Assembly: GCA_964343975.1 (NCBI GenBank)
Contig: CAYFLU010000165.1
Coordinates: 1 to 7,290 of the forward strand
Length of the DNA: 7,290 bases
Reading direction: 5' to 3'
From: SCUN01 sp964343975
GTDB taxonomy: Bacteria; Acidobacteriota; Vicinamibacteria; Vicinamibacterales; SCN-69-37
The position numbers and the translations under genes are program-made. A model generated the notes under the pieces. The model saw only the letters and a program-made list of their open reading frames with translations, did no database searches and was not told the DNA's origin. Shown piece by piece: positions 1 through 5,710 of the stretch (its first letter is position 1; the number at the start of each line of letters is the position of its first letter).

Positions 1-174
1 TCGCGCCGCGGCACCCTCGCACTGTCGCACGCTGGCACCGTCGCACCTTGGCACTGTCGTACCGTGGCACGGTGGCACCTTCGGACTGTCACTGTCGGAC
101 TTTCGCACTCTCGAACGTTCCGCTTTCGCACCGTGCACTGCGGCACTTCGGAACGTTCGCCCCTTCGCACCTTG
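1..174. repeat. Degenerate 8-bp tandem repeat array (consensus GCACNNTS)
   Basis: From position 3 to 174 the sequence parses into about 22 consecutive units of 8 bp. Clear examples start at 11 (gcaccctc), 19 (gcactgtc), 35 (gcaccgtc), 43 (gcaccttg), 51 (gcactgtc), 75 (gcaccttc) and 167 (gcaccttg). Thirteen units begin with GCAC and most others differ by one base in those four. Position 7 is usually T and position 8 C or G. Three units are short: 91-96 has 6 bp, 121-127 and 128-134 have 7 bp. Two units (113-120 and 151-158) are the identical perfect palindrome gaacgttc. The array runs off the left edge and ends 3 bp from the stop codon of the minus-strand lipoprotein gene, so that gene's 3' untranslated region would contain it. 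A period of 8 does not keep a reading frame, so this is non-coding. Function unknown. Confidence 0.85.
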
Positions 175-177
175 GTC

Positions 178-615
178 TTAGTAGTGCGTAATCGTGACTT
201 CGAGCGTCTGCGACTGCGTCAGCTTCCCAATGTCATAGACACGCACGCAGAGGTTGCCGGCGGCCGAGGCGGCGCCGGAGATGGTGAGGCCGACTGAGGC
301 CGCGTCGTTGGCGATGACGATCTGGCAGGCCACGCCGTTCCAGGTGCCGAGGCCGAGGCCGATGAGGGCCGAGGAGTCGGGCGACATGGACTTGACCTGG
401 GCGGTGACCGAGCCGGAGGCGGTGGCCGCGAAGTTGAAGGTGGCCGCGCCGTTCTTGGCGATCGTGCCCGAGAAGGCTTCCGTGACCAGCGTCGACGGAG
501 ACGTCGTGGTGGTCGAGGTGGAGGTCGTGGTGTCGGTGCTCGAGCAGCCGGCCGCGCCGAGGGCGGGGAGGGTCAGGGCGAGAGCGGCAGCAGTCAAGCG
601 GGCAAAACGGCGCAT
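178..615 (-). CDS. Small secreted lipoprotein with Thr-rich linker and beta-sandwich-like domain, function unknown
   Basis: The 145-residue product begins with a signal peptide (MRR, then a hydrophobic stretch at about residues 9-22) ending in a lipobox-like AAGC. Cys24 is the probable lipidated residue, although Ala rather than Leu at -3 makes the box weaker than usual. Residues 25-42 are an almost pure Ser/Thr linker. The rest (about 43-145) is Gly/Ala/Thr/Val-rich, with alternating patterns typical of an extracellular beta-sandwich. It resembles small pre-peptidase C-terminal-like domains by eye (FSGTI near 48, SPDSSALIGLGLG at 78-90, VRVYDIG at 124-130). Cys97 and Cys123 could form a disulfide. 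On the minus strand, AAAGGA (626-631) lies 10 nt before the ATG, which supports this start. The gene stands alone, divergent from skp, with the 8-bp array just beyond its stop. The lipoprotein call is fairly sure; the fold is a guess and I assign no function. Confidence 0.8.
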   Translation of the reverse strand: MRRFARLTAAALALTLPALGAAGCSSTDTTTSTSTTTTSPSTLVTEAFSGTIAKNGAATFNFAATASGSVTAQVKSMSPDSSALIGLGLGTWNGVACQIVIANDAASVGLTISGAASAAGNLCVRVYDIGKLTQSQTLEVTITHY

Positions 616-792
616 GCGGTCAGTGTCCTTTGTCTTAACAAGATACCCGAAAACGAGCCCCAGCCGGGGGGCGGGGTCTTTTCAGACCGCTGCAAGCCCC
701 ATTCCGTCTGAAGATGTGCTGTACTGATGACGCCCGTTCGCGCCCGGTGGCCGGGTTCTGCTAAACTTTTGGATTCACGAGGTATAGAGCGC
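616..792. promoter_or_regulatory. Divergent intergenic region between lipoprotein gene and skp
   Basis: This 177-bp gap must hold the promoters of both diverging genes. It contains three short dyads: GCCCC/GGGGC at 657-661 and 668-672, GGTCT/AGACC at 675-679 and 684-688 with a TTTC loop, and CCCGG/CCGGG at 743-747 and 751-755. The last lies just upstream of the likely -10 element of skp and could be an operator. On the minus strand TATCTT (638-643) is a possible -10 for the lipoprotein gene, but I see no matching -35. No RNA gene or further small gene with a ribosome binding site is visible here. Confidence 0.5.
759..767 (+). promoter_or_regulatory. Possible extended -10 promoter of skp
   Basis: TGCTAAACT fits the extended -10 pattern TGnTAnnnT and is the only AT-rich patch before the gene. 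It lies 25 nt upstream of the chosen start codon, leaving room for a short leader with the GAGG at 779-782. No good -35 is seen at the usual distance, as is permitted for extended -10 promoters. A 5-bp dyad at 743-755 lies immediately upstream. Confidence 0.35.
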
Positions 793-1446
793 ATGTCCCG
801 TATGAAGTCCGTTTCACTGATCACTGTCCTGGGCCTGATCCTGTCGGTCGGCTCCGCTTTCGCGCAGACCAAGCCGACGACCCAGACGCCGCCGGCGACG
901 CAGGCCAAGCCCCAGACGCCCCCGGCCACCGCGCCGAAGCCGCCGGCCGCTCCGCCCGCCGCGGCCGTGGCCGCGCCGATCGTTCCGCTGCCTGAGGGTT
1001 CGAAGATCGCCTTCGTCAACCCGGAGCAGATCCTGCAGGAGTCGACCGTCGGCAAGGCCGCGTCGGCGCAGCTCAAGGCGCTGAACGACAAATACACGAC
1101 CGAGCTCGGCAACATGAAGACGCAGTACGACGCGCTCGCCAACAAGCTCAACGCGGGTGGCGCGCTCCTCACGGCGCAGGCGGCCAGCCAGATCGACGTC
1201 GACATGAAGAAGCTCCAGGCGAGCATGAACTCGAAGCAGGAGCAGGCGAAGATCGAGATCGATGCGATGCAGAACGACCTCATGAACGAGATCTCGGCCA
1301 AGGTGCAGCCGGTGATCGAGGCCTACGTGAAGGAAAAGGGCCTGTTCGCGGTGCTCGACATGCGCGGTGGTGTGGTCTACGCGATCCCGGGTATGGACGC
1401 GACGGCCGACATCGTGAAGCGTCTCGACGCGGCGACCAAGAAGTAA
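793..1446 (+). CDS. skp: Skp/OmpH-family periplasmic chaperone
   Basis: The 217-residue product has a clear Sec signal peptide: MSRMK, a hydrophobic core at about 7-21, and a probable signal peptidase I site after AFA (residue 24). A proline/alanine-rich segment (about 27-68) follows, then an OmpH domain from about 70 to 215. That domain starts with the strand KIAFVNPEQIL, continues as long Lys/Glu/Gln-rich helices (about 86-178) expected to form the coiled-coil arms, and closes with the strands GLFAVLDMRGGVVYAIPG. Skp trimers hold unfolded outer-membrane proteins during transit to the BAM complex. ATG at 793 is preferred because GAGG (779-782) lies 10 nt upstream; an in-frame ATG at 727 would put residues before the signal peptide, and the ATG at 802 is less well spaced. 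The Pro-rich segment is absent from E. coli Skp. A strong terminator follows. Confidence 0.88.
   Translation: MSRMKSVSLITVLGLILSVGSAFAQTKPTTQTPPATQAKPQTPPATAPKPPAAPPAAAVAAPIVPLPEGSKIAFVNPEQILQESTVGKAASAQLKALNDKYTTELGNMKTQYDALANKLNAGGALLTAQAASQIDVDMKKLQASMNSKQEQAKIEIDAMQNDLMNEISAKVQPVIEAYVKEKGLFAVLDMRGGVVYAIPGMDATADIVKRLDAATKK
883..942 (+). repeat. Two-copy 30-bp in-frame tandem repeat in skp
   Basis: Copies at 883-912 and 913-942 match at about 22 of 30 bases and encode QTPPATQAKP followed by QTPPATAPKP (residues 31-50). The in-frame duplication lengthens the proline-rich tether between the signal peptide and the OmpH domain. A further Pro/Ala stretch follows, so more diverged copies may lie beyond. 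Confidence 0.7.
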
Positions 1447-1460
1447 GAGGCTCTCATCAA

Positions 1461-1509
1461 GGCAGAGGGTCGACCCGGCGGTGACGCCCGGCCCTCTGCC
1501 TTTTCCTTT
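1461..1509 (+). terminator. Strong intrinsic terminator after skp
   Basis: GGCAGAGGG (1461-1469) pairs perfectly over 9 bp with CCCTCTGCC (1492-1500) and is followed directly by the T-rich run ttttccttt (1501-1509). Within the loop, GGCG (1477-1480) pairs with CGCC (1485-1488) around a GTGA tetraloop of the GNRA class, giving a compact stacked hairpin. It starts 14 nt after the skp stop codon. The T-tract ends only 8 nt before the next gene's start codon. Confidence 0.88.
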
Positions 1510-1517
1510 GCCTGCCG

Positions 1518-2774
1518 ATGCACATCCCCCACCTGCTCACTCGCCTCACGCACCGCTATCCGGCCCTGCTCGTCGACGCGATCGGGGCGTTCGAGCCTGG
1601 CAAGCGGTTGGTGGCGTTCAAGAACGTCACGGTCAATGAAGAGTTCTTCATGGGGCACTTTCCCGGCACGCCACTGATGCCGGGCGTGCTGATGATCGAG
1701 GCGCTGACGCAGGTCGCCACGATCCTCCTGTTCCATCAGGAAGGCGCCGCGCCCTACGAACGCGCGGTGCTCCGTGGGGTCGATAACGCGAAGTTCCGCA
1801 AGCAAGTGGTGCCCGGCGATCGCCTCGAGCTCGAGGTCACCGTCGGCGCGCGCCGCGGCCGCGTGGTTCGTGCCGCCGGTCTCGCGAAGGTCGACGGCCA
1901 GATCGTGGCCGAGGCCGAGCTCGTGATCGGCTTCGAGACGTTCGAGGCGCGCGCCGCGCGCGGGCCGATCGTCCACGAAACCGCGGTCATTCATCCGTCG
2001 GCCACGATCGGCCACGGCACCGTGATCGGCCCCTACGTGACGATCGGCGAGCACGTCGTCATCGGGGCGAACAACAATATTGGCGCCTCCACCGTGATCG
2101 ACGGCTGGACGACGATCGGCGACGGCAACGACATCTACCCGTTCGCGTCGGTCGGTCTGGCGCCCCAGGATCTCAAGTACAACGGCGCGCCCACGCGCCT
2201 CACGATCGGCAGCCACAACACGCTGCGCGAGTTCGTCACGCTGCATCGCGGCACGCCCGGCGGCGGCGGCATCACGTCGATCGGCGACCGCAACCTGTTC
2301 ATGGCCTACGCGCACGTGGCGCACGACTGTCACGTCGGCAGCGGCACGATCTTCGGCAACGCGGCCACGCTCGGCGGTCACGTCGAAGTGGAAGACTTCG
2401 CGACGATCAGCGCCTACTCCGGTGTGCATCAGTTCTGCCGCATCGGCAAATACGCCTTCATCGGCGGCTACACCGTCGTGACGCGCGACGCGCTGCCGTA
2501 TGCGAAGACGGTCGGCAACCGCGCGCGCATTTACGGGCTCAACAGCATCGGCCTCGAGCGCAAGGGCTTCTCGCGCGAGCTGATCGGCAAGTTGCGCAAG
2601 GCGTACCGGCACCTGATCCACCACAACACGAGCCGCGCGATCTCGCTCATCGAGGGTGATCCGTCGCTCGCCGCGCCGGAAGTGCAGTACCTCGTTGACT
2701 TCATCCGCACCGCCGCCAAGCGCGGCGTGATCCTGCGCCGGCCGTCCAAGAAGGCCGACGGCGACGAGGAATGA
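1518..2774 (+). CDS. Fused FabZ (3-hydroxyacyl-ACP dehydratase) and LpxA (UDP-GlcNAc acyltransferase)
   Basis: This 418-residue protein joins two cytoplasmic enzymes. Residues about 1-140 are FabZ: HRYPALLVD at 12-20, the active-site helix region FFMGHFPGTPLMPGV with catalytic His47, and Glu61 in MIEAL. FabZ dehydrates 3-hydroxyacyl-ACP. After a linker of about 10 Ala/Arg-rich residues, LpxA runs from about 150 to 408: hexapeptide repeats of a left-handed beta-helix, QDLKY (217-221), HRGT (243-246), catalytic His269 in AHVAHDC, GGHV with His288, and GVHQF with His304, then the helical C-terminus (GFSREL onwards). LpxA moves a 3-hydroxyacyl chain from ACP to UDP-GlcNAc, the first lipid A step. 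Gly317 aligns with E. coli Gly173 of the acyl-length ruler, compatible with a chain near C14. There is no Shine-Dalgarno, only a pyrimidine-rich leader, but the N-terminus matches FabZ starts. The stop overlaps lpxI as ATGA. Confidence 0.93.
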   Translation: MHIPHLLTRLTHRYPALLVDAIGAFEPGKRLVAFKNVTVNEEFFMGHFPGTPLMPGVLMIEALTQVATILLFHQEGAAPYERAVLRGVDNAKFRKQVVPGDRLELEVTVGARRGRVVRAAGLAKVDGQIVAEAELVIGFETFEARAARGPIVHETAVIHPSATIGHGTVIGPYVTIGEHVVIGANNNIGASTVIDGWTTIGDGNDIYPFASVGLAPQDLKYNGAPTRLTIGSHNTLREFVTLHRGTPGGGGITSIGDRNLFMAYAHVAHDCHVGSGTIFGNAATLGGHVEVEDFATISAYSGVHQFCRIGKYAFIGGYTVVTRDALPYAKTVGNRARIYGLNSIGLERKGFSRELIGKLRKAYRHLIHHNTSRAISLIEGDPSLAAPEVQYLVDFIRTAAKRGVILRRPSKKADGDEE

Positions 2775-3601
2775 GCGCGGAACGGATCGGGCTGATCGCC
2801 GGAAACGGCAGCTTCCCGTTTCTGGTGCTGCGGGCCGCGCGGCAGCTCGGTCATCCGGTCACCATCGTCGCGATCAAAGACGAGACGTTCCCGGAACTCG
2901 AGACGCTGGCGGCGGAACTCGGCGACACCACCCTCCACTGGATCACCCTCGGACAACTCGGCAAGTGCATCAACGCGTTCAAGGCGACGGGCGTGAGCCG
3001 TGCCGTGATGGCGGGGCAGGTCAAGCACGTCAAGCTCTTCGGCGGCGTCGTGCCCGACATGACGCTCATGAAAGTCATGTTCAAGCTCACGTCGAAGAGC
3101 ACCGATGCGCTGATCGGCGCGGTCGTCGAGGTACTGCAGGAGAGCGGCATCACGCTGATGGATTCGACGGCGCTCCTCGGTGACCTCCTGGCCAAGCCGG
3201 GCGTGCTCACCACCAAGGCGCCGGACGAGACGATGCAGAAAGACTTCGACTACGGCTATCGCGTGGCGGATGCCGTGGCCGGTGTGGACATCGGCCAGAC
3301 CATCGTCGTGAAGGACAAGGCGGTCGTGGCCGTGGAGGCCATGGAAGGCACGGACCAGACGATTGCGCGCGCGGGCGCGCTGGCCGGCGCGGGCACGCGC
3401 GTCGTGAAAGTGGCCAAGCCGCGACAGGACATGCGGTTCGACGTGCCGGTGGTCGGCGTGGCGACGATTCAGGCGATGGTGGCCGCCGGCGCGGACGGGC
3501 TGACGATCGACGCGGGCAAGACGCTCGTGCTCGACGGCGACGCATTCATCGCGGCCGCCAACGCGGCCGGCATCGTCGTGATCGGGAGAACGGTGGCATG
3601 A
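2771..3601 (+). CDS. lpxI: LpxI, UDP-2,3-diacylglucosamine pyrophosphatase
   Basis: LpxI hydrolyses UDP-2,3-diacylglucosamine to lipid X and UMP. It replaces the unrelated LpxH in many non-gammaproteobacteria. The 276-residue product has the usual length and both parts of the family: an N-terminal Rossmann-like domain opening with IGLIAGNGSFP (6-16) and including MAGQV (80-84), and a C-terminal domain with EAMEGTDQTI (189-198) and the conserved KPRQDMRFDVPVVG (216-229). Asp224 there may be the aspartate whose loss inactivates Caulobacter LpxI, but I have not aligned them. ATG overlaps the stop of fabZ-lpxA in ATGA, and GAGGA directly precedes it, so expression is probably by translational coupling. 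The gene ends in another ATGA overlap with the oxidoreductase. Context and motifs agree, so the call is firm. Confidence 0.93.
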   Translation: MSAERIGLIAGNGSFPFLVLRAARQLGHPVTIVAIKDETFPELETLAAELGDTTLHWITLGQLGKCINAFKATGVSRAVMAGQVKHVKLFGGVVPDMTLMKVMFKLTSKSTDALIGAVVEVLQESGITLMDSTALLGDLLAKPGVLTTKAPDETMQKDFDYGYRVADAVAGVDIGQTIVVKDKAVVAVEAMEGTDQTIARAGALAGAGTRVVKVAKPRQDMRFDVPVVGVATIQAMVAAGADGLTIDAGKTLVLDGDAFIAAANAAGIVVIGRTVA

Positions 3602-4533
3602 GCGACATTCGGACGGCCGTGATCGGCGTCGGCCATCTCGGCAAACATCATGCGCGGATCCTCGGCACGCTACCGGGCGCGCGTCTCGTTGCGGCGGTCG
3701 ACACGATGCGCGAGCGCGCGGAAGCGGCGGTGGCCGCCGTGCCGGGCGCGCGGGCCGTGACGGATGCGGCGGAGATCCTGACTGAGGTCGACGCGGTGGT
3801 CGTGGCCGTGCCGACGGTGGGGCATCTGGCGGTGGCGATGCCGTTTCTTGAGCGCGGCGTGCACGTGCTCGTGGAAAAGCCCATCGCGGCGTCGCTCGCC
3901 GACGCCGATGCGCTGTGCGCAGCCGCGGCGAAGAGCGGCGCCACGCTGGCCGTGGGCCATTCGGAGCGCTTCAATCCCGCGATGCTCGCGGCGCGGCCGC
4001 TCATCACCCGCCCGCGCTTCATGGAAGTGCATCGGCTGAGCGGCTTCCCGGAACGCAGCCTCGACATCGACGTCGTCTACGACGTCATGATCCACGACCT
4101 CGATATTGTCCTTGCCGTTGACGGCACGGACGTCACGAGCGTCGAGGCGGTCGGCATCAACGTGCTGACGCCGAAGGTCGACATCGCGAATGCGCGGCTG
4201 AAGTTCGCGTCGGGCTGCGTGGCCAACATCACCGCGAGCCGCATCTCGCGCGATCAGGTTCGCAAGGTGCGCTTCTTCCAGACGTCGAGCTACGTCTCGA
4301 TCGACTACATGGCCAAGGAAGTGGAAGCGTGGCGCGTGACGCCGCAGCCCGGCGCCCGTCCGAAGATCGACGGCGGCCCGGTGACGGTGACGCCCGGTGA
4401 CGCGCTGACGGCGGAATTGACTGACTTCCTGACGGCGATCCGCGAGCGGCGCGCGCCGACAGTGACAGGTGACGCGGGCCGCCGCGCGCTGGCGCTGGCG
4501 GGGCGTGTGCACGAGGCGATGACCACGGCGTAA
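3598..4533 (+). CDS. Gfo/Idh/MocA-family NAD(P)-dependent oxidoreductase in the lipid A cluster
   Basis: The 311-residue product has the family's two domains: a Rossmann fold with the dinucleotide-binding motif GVGHLGKHHAR (10-20) and the catalytic EKP motif (93-95, Lys94), then an alpha/beta substrate domain with GHSERFNP (120-127) and YDVMIHDLDI (161-170), where His166 and Asp167 are the likely active-site residues. It should oxidise or reduce a sugar, probably a nucleotide sugar, in the cytoplasm. GGGAG (3584-3588) lies 9 nt before the ATG, which also overlaps the lpxI stop as ATGA. Related genes sit beside lpxA or lpxI in lipid A operons elsewhere, such as Geobacter. In Acidithiobacillus the relative GnnA oxidises UDP-GlcNAc at C3 so that GnnB can install an amine. 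A GnnA role is possible but unproven, since no GnnB-type aminotransferase is present here. Confidence 0.88.
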   Translation: MSDIRTAVIGVGHLGKHHARILGTLPGARLVAAVDTMRERAEAAVAAVPGARAVTDAAEILTEVDAVVVAVPTVGHLAVAMPFLERGVHVLVEKPIAASLADADALCAAAAKSGATLAVGHSERFNPAMLAARPLITRPRFMEVHRLSGFPERSLDIDVVYDVMIHDLDIVLAVDGTDVTSVEAVGINVLTPKVDIANARLKFASGCVANITASRISRDQVRKVRFFQTSSYVSIDYMAKEVEAWRVTPQPGARPKIDGGPVTVTPGDALTAELTDFLTAIRERRAPTVTGDAGRRALALAGRVHEAMTTA

Positions 4534-4544
4534 CACGGAGACGT

Positions 4545-5681
4545 ATGAACCGGATCGGCATCCTGGCAGGCGGGCTTGTGATCGGCGTGGCGCTCGGCGT
4601 CGTCGCGGAGCGGCGCCAGCATCCTCCTGTCGCGGCTCCGGCCCCGGCTGCGGTCCCCGCGCCTGCGTCGACGCCGCTTCCGAACTACGCCGCCGAGCCG
4701 GCGTGGGCGTACGGGTGGGCCACGCCGCCGAAGACCGGCGACACCGCCGCGCCGGTCGCGCCGCCGAGCCGTGCGCTGCGGCCGAACGAAGATCCCGCCG
4801 AACAGACGAAACCGCGGCACGTTGCGGGCAGCACGGCGACGTACTCGCTGGTGGACGTGCGCGACGGCGGCCACGTCATCGACTGGTTTCCCGGTGACCA
4901 CCCCCCGATGCCAGACGTCATAAAGCGTGGGCCCGCCGGCATGGGCGAGGTCACGCGAGGATGTGCGTCGTGTCATCTGCCGAACGGCAAAGGGCGGCCG
5001 GAGAATGCGCCCGTCGCAGGCCTGCCGATGGCCTATCTGCTGCGCCAGATGCAGGACTTCCGCCACGGGCTCCGCGCCTCGGCCGATCCGCGCAAGCCCA
5101 ACGTGCCGCTGATGATCGCGCTCGCGTCGGCGCTGACCGACGAAGAGCTGCTCGCGTCCGTGCAGTACTTCGCGGCGCTGAAGTACGACACGCCGTGGGT
5201 GCGTGTGGTCGAGTCGCCGCTCGTGCCGCAGACGAAGATCGTGAATCAGCTCTTCGTACCGGTGGCAAAGGCCCTCACCGAGCCGATCAACGGCCGGATC
5301 ATCGAGGTGCCGGAAGACGAGGCGCAGTCGGAACTCGTGCGCAATCCGCACTCGGGGTTTCTGGCCTACGTGCCGCCGGGCAGTATCGAGAAAGGCAAGA
5401 CGCTGGCGCTCACGGGCGGCCTGCGCATCGAGGGCACGACGGTGGTGCCGGGCCCGACCACGGCCTGCATCACCTGTCACGGGCCCGAGTTGCGCGGCAC
5501 GGCCGACGTGCCGCCGATTGCCGGACGCTCGCCGAGTTACCTCGCGCGGCAGTTGTGGGACATGCAGCAGGGCACGCGCCACGGCAGCGGCATGGATCTC
5601 ATGAAGCCCGTGGTGGCGAAACTCACGCCGGACGACATCCTCAATCTTGCCGCGTACGTGGCGTCCCGGCCGCCGCGTTAG
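4545..5681 (+). CDS. Membrane-anchored dihaem c-type cytochrome, c4-like
   Basis: The 378-residue protein starts with an uncleaved-looking membrane anchor (about 4-20, followed by ERRQ) and a long Ala/Pro-rich tether (28-75), so the haem domains should lie in the periplasm. There are two haem-binding motifs, CASCH (140-144) and CITCH (308-312). Each is followed by the same pattern: a Gly-Leu-Pro or Gly-Arg-Ser-Pro loop, a YLxRQ helix (164-168 and 332-336), a Gly-Arg/His turn, then Met, seven residues, Leu-Thr and an acidic helix. Met190 and Met353 are therefore the likely sixth ligands. This internal duplication is like cytochrome c4, which passes electrons between respiratory complexes and terminal oxidases. 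About 160 residues separate the haem sites, more than in typical c4. GGAG (4537-4540) lies 4 nt before the ATG, 11 nt after the oxidoreductase stop. The partner complex cannot be told from the sequence. Confidence 0.88.
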   Translation: MNRIGILAGGLVIGVALGVVAERRQHPPVAAPAPAAVPAPASTPLPNYAAEPAWAYGWATPPKTGDTAAPVAPPSRALRPNEDPAEQTKPRHVAGSTATYSLVDVRDGGHVIDWFPGDHPPMPDVIKRGPAGMGEVTRGCASCHLPNGKGRPENAPVAGLPMAYLLRQMQDFRHGLRASADPRKPNVPLMIALASALTDEELLASVQYFAALKYDTPWVRVVESPLVPQTKIVNQLFVPVAKALTEPINGRIIEVPEDEAQSELVRNPHSGFLAYVPPGSIEKGKTLALTGGLRIEGTTVVPGPTTACITCHGPELRGTADVPPIAGRSPSYLARQLWDMQQGTRHGSGMDLMKPVVAKLTPDDILNLAAYVASRPPR

Positions 5682-5688
5682 CGCGGCG
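5671..5688 (+). other. GC hairpin enclosing the cytochrome stop codon
   Basis: CGCCGCG (5671-5677) and CGCGGCG (5682-5688) form a perfect 7-bp stem around the loop TTAG, which contains the TAG stop codon of the cytochrome gene. No T-tract follows, so it is not a classic intrinsic terminator. It could stabilise the 3' end of the upstream mRNA, pause polymerase, or be a chance product of GC-rich codons. It lies immediately before the putative ubiD promoter. Confidence 0.5.
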
Positions 5689-5692
5689 CAGT

Positions 5693-5701
5693 TGATACGA
5701 T
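5693..5701 (+). promoter_or_regulatory. Possible extended -10 promoter of the ubiD-family gene
   Basis: TGATACGAT matches the extended -10 pattern TGnTAnnnT and sits in the only AT-rich patch between the cytochrome and UbiD genes. The -10 hexamer ends 9 nt before the ATG at 5711. Transcription would then begin about 3 nt before the start codon, giving a nearly leaderless mRNA. That agrees with the absence of a recognisable Shine-Dalgarno there. No -35 is apparent. Confidence 0.35.
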
Positions 5702-5710
5702 AAAAGATCC

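Noticed and set aside
1..174. CRISPR array or coding repeat
   Set aside because: The units are contiguous 8-mers without spacers, and a period of 8 breaks any reading frame.
675..688. GGTCT-TTTC-AGACC hairpin as a terminator
   Set aside because: The stem is only 5 bp, no T-tract follows, and no gene ends nearby on either strand.
254..727. 157-codon plus-strand frame opposite the lipoprotein gene
   Set aside because: The minus-strand reading has a signal peptide, lipobox and ribosome binding site. This frame gives Val/Ala/Arg/Glu-rich low-complexity sequence.
727..792. Upstream in-frame ATG at 727 as the skp start
   Set aside because: It would place 22 extra residues before a complete signal peptide and cover the likely promoter; the ATG at 793 has GAGG at suitable spacing.
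594..1301. 235-codon minus-strand frame overlapping skp and the divergent promoter region
   Set aside because: It overlaps the lipoprotein start and lies antisense to the signal peptide and OmpH domain of skp; no domain is seen in its translation.
1945..1970. Alternating GC run at the FabZ-LpxA junction as a recombination scar or Z-DNA site
   Set aside because: It is explained by Ala/Arg codons of the linker; similar runs occur elsewhere in the window, for example near 3365-3400.
1377..2624. 415-codon minus-strand frame opposite fabZ-lpxA
   Set aside because: FabZ and LpxA catalytic motifs on the plus strand are unambiguous, and the antisense frame also runs into the 3' part of skp.
4305..5582. 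425-codon minus-strand frame opposite the cytochrome gene
   Set aside because: The plus strand encodes two CXXCH haem motifs and a coherent protein. The antisense product is Arg/His-rich shadow sequence.
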